From assembly GCA_950075905.1 (NCBI GenBank), contig CATMVR010000401.1, positions 1-5,423 on the forward strand: 5,423 bases of DNA, read 5' to 3'. Below are positions 1 to 5,417 of this stretch, one piece after another (within the stretch, counting starts at the first letter, position 1; every line of letters starts with the position of its first letter). Made by a program: the position numbers and the translations under genes. The notes beneath the pieces were generated by a model, which was not told the DNA's origin, did no database searches, and saw only the letters and a program-made list of their open reading frames with translations. The stretch comes from an uncultured Persicitalea sp. (GTDB lineage: Bacteria; Bacteroidota; Bacteroidia; Cytophagales; Spirosomataceae).

Positions 1-150
1 CTTGATGGCGTTCTCGATCAGGTTGTCGAACACCTGCACCAGCTCGTCGTGCTCGCCCCGCACCCACAGCGGCGCCTCGGCCGCGTCCGGGCCGTCGGCG
101 ACCAGCGCGTCCAGCGCGTGCAGCGAGGCCGTGGAGGCGAGCAGCAGCGG
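1..150 (-). CDS. Histidine kinase fragment, ATPase N-box region (foreign to the contig)
   Basis: Reading the minus strand with the last codon ending at base 1 gives an open frame whose final residues are GEHDELVQVFDNLIENAIK. This is the N-box of the HATPase_c domain of sensor histidine kinases, with the Mg-ATP-binding Asn in ENAIK. The form resembles PhoR-like kinases of Alphaproteobacteria, but that attribution is from memory of the family. The fragment is cut at the left edge just after the N-box. It lacks the phospho-accepting His box, which would lie beyond the join at 133-150, and the G boxes, which would lie off the left edge. GC content is far higher than in the rest of the window, with nearly every third position G or C. 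The frame runs on to about 250 only because the LolD sequence happens to be open antisense. I take the real kinase sequence to end at the join. Most likely this is sequence from another organism. Confidence 0.65.
133..150. other. Probable chimeric join between kinase and LolD sequences
   Basis: On the plus strand the ABC signature residues GGEQQR begin at about 133, and everything downstream is a normal LolD C-terminus. Upstream of this point the same frame has no ABC-transporter character (Arg- and Val-rich junk), whereas the minus strand carries kinase sequence. The join falls in a GC-rich, CAG-repeat-like stretch (GAGCAGCAGCGG) that both parent sequences could share. That is the kind of short identity at which assemblers join unrelated reads. 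The exact base cannot be fixed. Confidence 0.7.
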
Positions 151-369
151 GTAGCCGTGGCTCGGGCCCTGCTCAACAAACCCGCCGTAGTGCTGGCCGA
201 CGAACCCAGCGGGAACCTCGACTCCCGCAACGCGGAGGATTTGCACCGGCTATTTTTCAAGCTCCGTGATGAATTGGGACAGACGTTTGTCATTGTGACC
301 CACAACGAGCACCTGGCCGAAATGGCCGACCGTCGCCTGACCATGCAGGATGGACTGATGGTGGGGTAG
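136..369 (+). CDS. lolD: LolD-type ABC transporter ATPase, C-terminal part only
   Basis: This is the ATP-binding subunit of a LolCDE/MacB-type exporter. In Gram-negative bacteria such an ATPase drives release of lipoproteins from the inner membrane towards the outer membrane, acting on the cytoplasmic face. Visible motifs in order are the end of the signature (GGEQQRVAVARALL), Walker B with its catalytic Glu and D-loop (VVLADEPSGNLDS, the DE pair at about 199-204), and the H-switch (VIVTHN). It ends at TAG 367-369 after the usual short C-terminus (MQDGLMVG). Walker A, the Q-loop and the first half of the signature, about 140-150 residues in this family, are missing because of the join upstream. 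An apparent ATG at 49 lies in the foreign segment and is not the real start. LolD versus another member of the same ATPase group (MacB, FtsE) is judged by resemblance. Confidence 0.8.
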   Translation, partial: GEQQRVAVARALLNKPAVVLADEPSGNLDSRNAEDLHRLFFKLRDELGQTFVIVTHNEHLAEMADRRLTMQDGLMVG

Positions 370-405
370 GGGGTTTATAGCCCCGGCAAATGCATGTTTA
401 ATTTC

Positions 406-441
406 AAAAAAAGGATACGGCCAGGCGCAGTATCCTTTTTT
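406..441. terminator. Rho-independent terminator, probably bidirectional
   Basis: An A-run followed by GGATAC (413-418), an 11-nt loop, then GTATCC (430-435) and six T. The arms pair over 12 bp when the A and T runs are included. It begins 37 bp after the LolD stop codon, so it would end that transcript and insulate the next operon. The A-tract on the other side would let it work in the reverse direction too. Confidence 0.85.
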
Positions 442-460
442 GTGTACCTGCCTATATACG

Positions 461-493
461 AATAGTACTTTGCCCGCTTCATGTAGTACTATT
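461..493. promoter_or_regulatory. Operator-like inverted repeat upstream of the HUMPS gene
   Basis: AATAGTACT (461-469) and AGTACTATT (485-493) are exact reverse complements separated by 15 nt. Each arm also contains the six-base palindrome AGTACT, and the two palindrome centres are 21 bp apart, about two helical turns. This suits a dimeric or tetrameric DNA-binding regulator. It lies 62 bp before the ATG of the first gene of the sugar cluster and after the upstream terminator, where the promoter should be. I did not find a convincing Bacteroidota-type promoter (TTTG / TAnnTTTG) around it. The regulator is not in the window. Confidence 0.5.
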
Positions 494-555
494 GGCAAGA
501 TTCCCGCCCCGACCAAAGCTGGCGGTAATGCTGTCATCTCATTTTCCTAAGTCCT

Positions 556-1248
556 ATGAAACCCATCGTACAAATATCCCTGGATTTAACCAATATCGAC
601 GAGGCCCTCGAAACCGCCGCTATGGCCCTGCGGGCCGGAGTAGACTGGCTCGAAGCGGGCACGCCGCTGATTTTGGCCGAAGGGCTGCATGGCGTCAGGG
701 CTTTGCGGGAGGCCTTCCCCGATGTACCCATTGTGGCCGACCTGAAAACCATGGATGGTGGATACCTGGAAGCCGAAATGATGGCAAAAGCCGGCGCCAC
801 GCATGTGGTGGTGATGGCCCGAGCCCATGCCGAAACAATAAAGGTAGTGGTACAGGCCGGAAAGGACTACGGTATAAAAGTCATGGGCGATAACCTGGGC
901 TGTCTGGATATGGTGGCAGGTGCCGTCTTGCTGGAAGAACTAGGCTGCGACTACGTGATTCATCACATTGGCTACGACGAACGCCGGGGCATTGCCGCAC
1001 GGGGACACCGGATGCCCAGTCCGCTGGATCAGCTCCGGGAGGTGGTGCAAGCCGTAAAAGTACCCGTGCAGGCCGTGGGCGGTCTTACCCTCGAACAGGC
1101 CATTCGCTGCCCCGAATATGGTGCTCCACTCGTAGTACTTGGGGCACCTCTCACCATTGATGCCGACTCCTTCAAAACCGCCGCTGGCGATCTGGAAAGT
1201 TCGCTCCGGTTGATTTGCGAGAAAATCCATGCGTATAATGTAAATTAA
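556..1248 (+). CDS. HUMPS / OMP-decarboxylase-family enzyme (hexulose-6-phosphate synthase-like)
   Basis: A 230-residue TIM-barrel protein of the orotidine 5'-phosphate decarboxylase superfamily, HUMPS branch, which includes 3-hexulose-6-phosphate synthase (formaldehyde plus ribulose 5-phosphate) and 3-keto-L-gulonate-6-phosphate decarboxylase. Seen: Asp10 at the end of strand 1, Glu33 in LEAGTP, the superfamily signature D-x-K-x-x-D as ADLKTMD (Asp62, Lys64, Asp67), HHIGYD around 136-141, and a phosphate-binding AVGGLTL plus VVLGAPL near the C-terminus. The GYD after the His resembles the HTGYD of hexulose-phosphate synthases rather than the Arg-bearing segment of UlaD-type decarboxylases, so synthase-like chemistry cannot be excluded. 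The length is normal for a single-domain member. No fused or adjacent 6-phospho-3-hexuloisomerase is present. The start ATG has no Shine-Dalgarno, like its neighbours, and the conserved strand 1 begins right after it. It is first in a run of three or four sugar-metabolism genes. Family assignment is firm; the substrate is not. Confidence 0.85.
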   Translation: MKPIVQISLDLTNIDEALETAAMALRAGVDWLEAGTPLILAEGLHGVRALREAFPDVPIVADLKTMDGGYLEAEMMAKAGATHVVVMARAHAETIKVVVQAGKDYGIKVMGDNLGCLDMVAGAVLLEELGCDYVIHHIGYDERRGIAARGHRMPSPLDQLREVVQAVKVPVQAVGGLTLEQAIRCPEYGAPLVVLGAPLTIDADSFKTAAGDLESSLRLICEKIHAYNVN

Positions 1249-1308
1249 TTCTGCTTGACTACATAAAAGCCTCGATATTATTAAGTTTTTTAACCCTAAA
1301 TCCGACCC

Positions 1309-2334
1309 ATGAAATCTGCCGCTGTTGTCAACTATGCTCCCGAACCGGGTAGCGTGGAAATCCGTGAAGTCGATACCCCCACTATCGGGGAAGACGAAGT
1401 ACTGCTGGAAGTAGCCAATGTGGGCGTCTGTGGGAGCGACCTGCACCAATGGACCGCCGACCACAGCTGGGCCGTCAACTACCCCGTGGTGCTGGGTCAT
1501 GAGTTTGGTGGGCACATCGCCGAGCTGGGAAGCCGCGTACTAGGCTGGCGCGAAGGCGATCGGGTAGTGAGCGAAACGGCGGCTGTCATTGACCCCAACA
1601 GCCCGTTGTGTCGGCAGGGCTTTTACAACCTGGACCCCACGCGCAAGGGCTTTGGTTACGGTGTCAACGGGGCCATGACCCGCTACGTGAAGGTACCCGC
1701 CCGCTGTCTGCACCGCGTGCCCGAGGCCCTGGCCTTTGAGCAGGCCTGCCTCACGGAACCTTGTTCGGTGGCCTACAATGCCGTGGTGATGAACTCCCGC
1801 ATCCGTCCGGGCGACCGGGTGGTGGTGCTGGGACCGGGTACCATCGGTATATTGTGCGCCGCCGTAGCCAGTCTGTGCGGGGCTGAGGTAGCTATTGTAG
1901 GATTGGAAGGCGACCGCCACCGGCTGGAAATAGCCCGCTCGTACGGCTGTGAGCCCATCATTGGCGATGCCACCGAATGGGCCACCCGCGCCGACGGACT
2001 GGGTGCTGATTGCGTGATAGATGCCGCCGGGGCGAGTATGACTTTGCAAATCGCCCTGAAACTGGTCCGCCCCAACGGCCACATTACCAAGGTAGGCTGG
2101 GGACCACAACCGCTCAATTTTTCGCTGGATGCCCTGGTGCAGAAAAACGTGACTTTGCAGGGGAGTTTCAGTCATAACTGGCCCATCTGGGAAAAGGTAC
2201 TGTCGTTGCTGGCTAGTGGGAAACTGGATGTGCAACCCATTATCGGCGGCGTGTGGCCGGTAACAGAGTGGCAGCAGGCGTTCGAGGAAATGCACAGCGG
2301 GCGGGTGGTCAAGAGTATTCTCAAACCCGCCTGA
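1309..2334 (+). CDS. Zinc-dependent medium-chain alcohol/polyol dehydrogenase
   Basis: A 341-residue medium-chain dehydrogenase (MDR) of the sorbitol/threonine dehydrogenase type, expected to interconvert a secondary alcohol of a sugar or polyol and its ketone with NAD(P). Catalytic-zinc ligands are visible as Cys41 (GVCGSDLHQW), His64-Glu65 (LGHEFGG) and Glu150 (LTEPCSV). The Rossmann glycine motif is GPGTIG at 175-180. The usual structural-zinc loop with four cysteines at roughly 90-115 is absent: that stretch (DPNSPLCRQGFYNLDP) has only Cys101. Strand 2 of the nucleotide fold ends in IVGLEGDRHRL without a clear NAD-specific Asp, so cofactor choice is open. The gene starts 60 bp after the HUMPS gene and stops 2 bp before the next start, which argues for co-transcription. 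No Shine-Dalgarno is seen before the ATG, but the N-terminus (KSAAVV) is typical for the family. Exact substrate unknown. Confidence 0.88.
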   Translation: MKSAAVVNYAPEPGSVEIREVDTPTIGEDEVLLEVANVGVCGSDLHQWTADHSWAVNYPVVLGHEFGGHIAELGSRVLGWREGDRVVSETAAVIDPNSPLCRQGFYNLDPTRKGFGYGVNGAMTRYVKVPARCLHRVPEALAFEQACLTEPCSVAYNAVVMNSRIRPGDRVVVLGPGTIGILCAAVASLCGAEVAIVGLEGDRHRLEIARSYGCEPIIGDATEWATRADGLGADCVIDAAGASMTLQIALKLVRPNGHITKVGWGPQPLNFSLDALVQKNVTLQGSFSHNWPIWEKVLSLLASGKLDVQPIIGGVWPVTEWQQAFEEMHSGRVVKSILKPA

Positions 2335-2336
2335 CC

Positions 2337-3122
2337 ATGCGATTACAGGGTAAGGTTATTCTGATTACCGGGAGCTGCACGGGTATCGGCCGGGCCATGG
2401 CGAGGCAATGCGTGGCCGAAGGTGCAAAGGTGATCATCAACGGATTGGAAGAAGAACTTGGCCGGGAGCTGGTCGATGAGTTGGGGCGGGAAAAGGCGGT
2501 TGCCCTGATCCGGGATATTACCGGGCCGGATACACCGGCGGCGTTGGTAGCTCTGGCCCTAGAAGCCTTCGGTAGGCTGGACGGGGTAATCAATAATGCC
2601 GCCCTGATTCTTTCGTCTGACATTACTTCTACTGATACAGCCCTGTTGCACCGGATGCTGGCCGTGAACACTATGGCTCCTTTGGCAATCATTCAGGCCG
2701 CGTTGCCTGAGCTTTCCAAAAATAAGGGATTCGTGCTCAATATTGGCTCCGTCAACGCCTGGTGCGGGGAGCCCGATCTGTTGGCGTACAGCATTTCCAA
2801 AGGGGCGCTGATGACCCTCACCCGCAACCTGGGCGACAGCCTGTTCCGGACCTACGGGGTACGGGTCAATCAGATCAATCCTGGCTGGGTACTGACCGAG
2901 AAAGAAATCCTGAACAAAAGAGAGCAAGGCATGAAGGAAAACTGGTACCAGGATTTACCCAATCTTTTTGCCCCGGCCGGTCGTCTGCTGGCTCCGCAGG
3001 AGATAGCCGCCGCCGCCGTGTACCTCCTTTCCGACGAGTGCGGCCCCGTAAGCGGGCAGGTGCTCGATCTGGATCAGTACCCGTTTATGGGCCGGAATCT
3101 GCCTAAGGATGTGCTTCGTTAG
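2337..3122 (+). CDS. Short-chain dehydrogenase/reductase (SDR)
   Basis: A 261-residue classical SDR using NAD(P) to oxidise or reduce a hydroxyl/keto group. Seen in order: cofactor glycine motif TGSCTGIG (11-18), Asp60 (RDIT), NNAA (86-89), and the catalytic tetrad Asn111, Ser138 (NIGSVNAW), Tyr151 and Lys155 (YSISK). The post-catalytic NPG motif is at 181-183. The end departs from the usual GGQ/VDGG finish with QVLDLDQYPFMG. I chose ATG 2337 although the frame is open back to 2253: the LQGKVILITG strand follows at once, and the start sits 2 bp after the stop of the preceding dehydrogenase, a spacing typical of translational coupling. Its place beside an MDR dehydrogenase, a HUMPS enzyme and a sugar isomerase suggests a sugar or sugar-acid substrate. 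General names such as 3-oxoacyl-ACP reductase would be possible by similarity but fit the context less well. Confidence 0.87.
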   Translation: MRLQGKVILITGSCTGIGRAMARQCVAEGAKVIINGLEEELGRELVDELGREKAVALIRDITGPDTPAALVALALEAFGRLDGVINNAALILSSDITSTDTALLHRMLAVNTMAPLAIIQAALPELSKNKGFVLNIGSVNAWCGEPDLLAYSISKGALMTLTRNLGDSLFRTYGVRVNQINPGWVLTEKEILNKREQGMKENWYQDLPNLFAPAGRLLAPQEIAAAAVYLLSDECGPVSGQVLDLDQYPFMGRNLPKDVLR

Positions 3123-3134
3123 ATTTATTCATGT

Positions 3135-3262
3135 CCACCAGATTAAAATTGGGTGTAATTCGTTCGTTCAAGCCCACCGGATTGAAATTGGGTGTAATTT
3201 ATTTATTCATTCAAGCCCACCGGATTAAAATCCGGCGCTACCATATCGTTCAAGCCTACGGC
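3135..3262. repeat. Degenerate array of about 40-bp hairpin-forming repeats
   Basis: Three copies of a unit starting CCACC(A/G)GATT begin at 3135, 3174 and 3217, with a partial fourth at 3255 (CCTACGG). The spacings are 39, 43 and 38 bp. Shared parts include TTCAAGCCCACCGGATT and, in copies 1 and 2, AAATTGGGTGTAATT. Copy 3 holds the near-perfect hairpin CCGGATTAAAATCCGG (3221-3236), and the others look like decayed versions. Short open frames across it carry no protein signal. This resembles REP-like intergenic elements. Whether the unit recurs elsewhere in the genome cannot be seen here. Confidence 0.7.
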
Positions 3263-3269
3263 TTTTTTT
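3252..3269 (+). terminator. Possible weak rho-independent terminator
   Basis: AAGCC (3252-3256) pairs with GGCTT (3260-3264) across a three-base loop and is followed by a run of T to 3269. The stem is only 5 bp, so it would be weak. It is the last repeat unit of the array and lies between the SDR and the sugar isomerase gene, which would then need its own promoter or depend on read-through. Confidence 0.4.
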
Positions 3270-3310
3270 GGAAGTGTGTAGTTGATTTTTACCCACTACA
3301 TTCACATATT

Positions 3311-3334
3311 CACTCAATCACTCAATCACTCAAT
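3311..3334 (+). repeat. Three tandem copies of CACTCAAT before the isomerase start
   Basis: Perfect 8-bp units at 3311-3318, 3319-3326 and 3327-3334, preceded by a degenerate copy (CACATATT, 3303-3310). The array ends 5 bp before the TTG start codon and occupies the place where a ribosome-binding site or leader would be. Unit gain or loss by slippage would alter leader length but not the reading frame. Confidence 0.75.
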
Positions 3335-3339
3335 CAAAA

Positions 3340-4224
3340 TTGAAAAACCTCGCCGTATTCCCCAAAGCCTTCATGCAGGAACTCTGCAAAACGGGTACCA
3401 TGTCGGTTTCCGAATGGATTGAACTGGCCGTACAACTGGACGTAGACGGGCTGGAATGGTATGCCGGTTTTCTGGAAATGAAGGACCGAAAGAATTGGAA
3501 GCGATTTCGGAAGCAAGTCGAGAGCCATGGTAAGGTGATACCGATGCTGTGCTGCTCGCCGGATTTTACGCATCCGGATGCCAATTTTCGGCTAAGAGAA
3601 ATTGAAAAACAGATGGACTGGATTGAGATGACTCATCATTTGGGGGGTACCTACTGCCGGGTACTTTCGGGGCAACGCCGGCCGGAGCTATCCATGGAGG
3701 AAGGGGTAGACATGGCGGCTGAGTGCATCGAGGCCTGTTTGCCGCTCGCTCAGTTTCTGGGCGTTACGCTGATTCTGGAAAATCACTACAAAGATGACTT
3801 TTGGGAATACCCGGAGTTTGCCCAGAAAATGGATGTATTCTGCGAACTGGTAGACCGGATTCAGCACCCATTTTTTGGGGTAAACTACGACCCCAGCAAT
3901 GCCTTTCTGGCCGGAGAAGACCCGCTGGAACTACTCTACCGCGTATCGGACCGCGTCGTAACCATGCACGCCAGCGACCGCTACCTGATCGAGGGTACTA
4001 TTGAAGACCTACGGAAGGAAGAAGGCGGGGCCGTCGGCTACGCCAAACGTCTCCGCCACGGCGAAATCGGCAAGGGTTTGAATGACTACGGTGCCATTTT
4101 TACCGAATTGAAGCGGGTCGGGTTTGATGGTTGGATCAGCATCGAGGACGGAGTAGATGGCATGGAGCAGCTAGGGCGGAGTGTGGATTTCGTGCGAAAA
4201 AAAATGCGGGAGTACTGGCCGTGA
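3340..4224 (+). CDS. Sugar phosphate isomerase/epimerase, xylose isomerase-like TIM barrel
   Basis: A 294-residue protein of the AP-endonuclease-2 / xylose-isomerase-like TIM-barrel family, which covers metal-dependent ketose epimerases, hydroxypyruvate isomerase and inosose dehydratase. Four metal ligands can be placed by family pattern: Glu147 (LILENH), Asp184 (NYDPSNA), His210 (TMHASD) and Glu269 (ISIEDG). An HGEIGKG turn is at 240-246. No signal peptide is evident, so it is probably cytoplasmic. The start is TTG 3340: the first barrel strand (NLAVFPKAF) lies between this codon and the next in-frame ATG at 3373, so beginning at 3373 would delete strand 1. There is no Shine-Dalgarno; an octamer repeat fills the leader. 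It lies on the same strand as the three oxidoreductase/HUMPS genes, but 217 bp of repeats with a possible terminator intervene. Substrate and exact reaction cannot be read from the sequence. Confidence 0.85.
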   Translation: MKNLAVFPKAFMQELCKTGTMSVSEWIELAVQLDVDGLEWYAGFLEMKDRKNWKRFRKQVESHGKVIPMLCCSPDFTHPDANFRLREIEKQMDWIEMTHHLGGTYCRVLSGQRRPELSMEEGVDMAAECIEACLPLAQFLGVTLILENHYKDDFWEYPEFAQKMDVFCELVDRIQHPFFGVNYDPSNAFLAGEDPLELLYRVSDRVVTMHASDRYLIEGTIEDLRKEEGGAVGYAKRLRHGEIGKGLNDYGAIFTELKRVGFDGWISIEDGVDGMEQLGRSVDFVRKKMREYWP

Positions 4225-4263
4225 GTGGTTTTTGGTGGATTGGTTTTTTGTTCTTTTAATTTT

Positions 4264-4333
4264 ACCGCAAAGTCGCTAAGACGCGAAGATTTAATCAAAT
4301 ATTGTGTCTTTGCGTCAATAGCGTCTTTGCGGT
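4264..4333. repeat. Imperfect inverted repeat between convergent genes
   Basis: Left arm 4264-4289 begins ACCGCAAAGTCGCTA. Right arm 4307-4333, read in reverse, begins ACCGCAAAGACGCTA. The 26- and 27-base arms match except for three substitutions and one gap, and enclose a 17-nt AT-rich loop. The element sits between the ends of the isomerase gene (+) and the dehydrogenase gene (-), so the hairpin could end both transcripts, although it lacks a T-tract directly after either arm. The ACCGCAAAGACGC core looks like a dispersed intergenic palindrome I associate with Bacteroidota and other environmental genomes; that is recollection, not a search. The rest of this gap (4225-4263 and 4334-4458) is AT-rich and shows nothing further to me. 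Confidence 0.75.
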
Positions 4334-4458
4334 TATAATTTTACACTATTTCTTACTGCTTAGTTTACTTTATTAATCATCGACCGGCTCCCATAGAAAA
4401 ATCCCCGTTTGAGAGATGAATAATTTTTCAAATAACCTATAACCTATCCATCAATCAA

Positions 4459-5417
4459 CTACTCCGCCGGATACTCGTGCGGCAGCTCCACATTCACCCG
4501 CTCGTGCCAGGGCAGGCCGTGCTGGTTCAGTAGCTCCATGAAGGGGTCGGGGTTTAGTTGCTCGCAATTCCACACGCCGGGTTTCATCCACTCCTCGTTG
4601 GTGAGCATCAGCATAGCGCCGATCATGGCGGGTACTCCCGTGGTATAGCTGACGGCCTGTCCGCGTACCTCGCGGTAGGTTTCGGCGTGGTCACAGTTGT
4701 TCCACACGTAGTAGGTTTTCTCTTCGCCGTCTTTAATTCCTTTGATCTGGCAGCCGATGGAGGTTTGACCGGAATAATTCTCGCCCAACGTGTCAGGAGC
4801 GGGTAGTACGGCTTTCAGGAATTCCAGGGGCACGATGTCCATTCCCTGAAACTTGATTGGCTTAATACTGGTCATACCCACGTTTTCCAGTACGTTCAGG
4901 TGGGTGATGTACGCTTGTCCGAAGGTCATCCAGAAGCGGGCGCGCTTCAACGTCGGGAAGTGCTTCACCAGCGATTCCAACTCCTCGTGGTAGAGCACAT
5001 AGCTTTCCTTAGGGCCAATGCCGGGGTAGTCGATGGGTTTGTGAATGCTCATGGCCTCAATCTCCACCCACTCCCCGTTTTCCCAGTAGCGACCGGGCTG
5101 GGTGATTTCGCGGATATTTATTTCGGGGTTAAAATTTGTCGCAAACGCCTTGCCGTGGTCGCCGGCGTTGCAGTCGATAATATCCAGGTAGTGCATCTCG
5201 TCAAAGTAGTGCTTGTTGGCGTAGGCGGTGAATACCTGGGTCACACCGGGATCAAAGCCACAGCCCAGCAGGGCCATCAGTCCGGCTTCTTTGAACTTCT
5301 CCTGGTAGGCCCACTGCCAGCTGTACTCAAACTTGGCTACGTCTTTGGGCTCGTAGTTGGCCGTATCAAGGTAATGAATCCCTGTGGCCAGGCAGGCTTC
5401 CATCAGGGTTAGGTCCT
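4459..5417 (-). CDS. Lys1-family dehydrogenase, probably carboxynorspermidine/carboxyspermidine dehydrogenase; N-terminus missing
   Basis: About 318 codons of a saccharopine-dehydrogenase-like (Lys1) protein, running off the right edge. Counting from the Met at 5403, it shows HYLDTANYEP (10-19), the conserved GCGFDPGV (47-54), a dense conserved block with CNAGDHGKAFATNFNPEIN (78-96), GPKESY (130-135) and SYTTGVPA (252-259), ending with a family-typical NPDPFMELLNQHGLPWHE tail. Such proteins are near 400 residues, so roughly 80-90 residues with the nucleotide-binding GxGxxG are missing. In bacteria this subgroup often makes carboxy(nor)spermidine from aspartate semialdehyde and a diamine, ahead of the decarboxylase NspC. 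A true saccharopine dehydrogenase remains possible. Met 5403 is internal: codons for Asp-Leu-Thr-Leu precede it and fit the family (QDLTLM-like). The apparent TAG before them is built partly from adapter bases. It is convergent with the sugar cluster. Confidence 0.83.

Noticed and set aside
49..135. ATG at 49 as the start of the LolD gene
   Set aside because: The residues from 49 to about 132 are Arg/Val/Gln-rich and unlike any ABC ATPase. The same bases encode kinase sequence on the other strand.
461..498. Possible RNA pseudoknot: 461-469/485-493 interlocked with TTGCC (470-474)/GGCAA (494-498)
   Set aside because: The pairing order fits an H-type pseudoknot, but there are no bases left for the loops that must cross the stems, so it is sterically implausible. 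The second pairing is only 5 bp.
1255..1281. TTGACT / TATTAT as a sigma-70-style promoter before the MDR gene
   Set aside because: The spacer is only 15 bp, and Bacteroidota primary sigma factors use a different consensus. The 60-bp gap is easily bridged by operon transcription.
2253..2336. Upstream in-frame ATG at 2253 as the SDR start
   Set aside because: It would overlap the MDR gene by over 80 bases and add a Gly/Arg-rich tail with no SDR character. ATG 2337 directly precedes the first Rossmann strand.
3131..3343. A 70-codon open frame between the SDR and isomerase genes
   Set aside because: It consists of translated repeat units (LKLGVI occurs twice) and runs into the octamer repeat and the isomerase start; there is no protein-family signal.
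4900..5412. Long plus-strand open frame opposite the Lys1-family gene
   Set aside because: It is antisense to a strongly conserved coding region and shows no recognisable domain; it is a by-product of GC-rich codons on the other strand.
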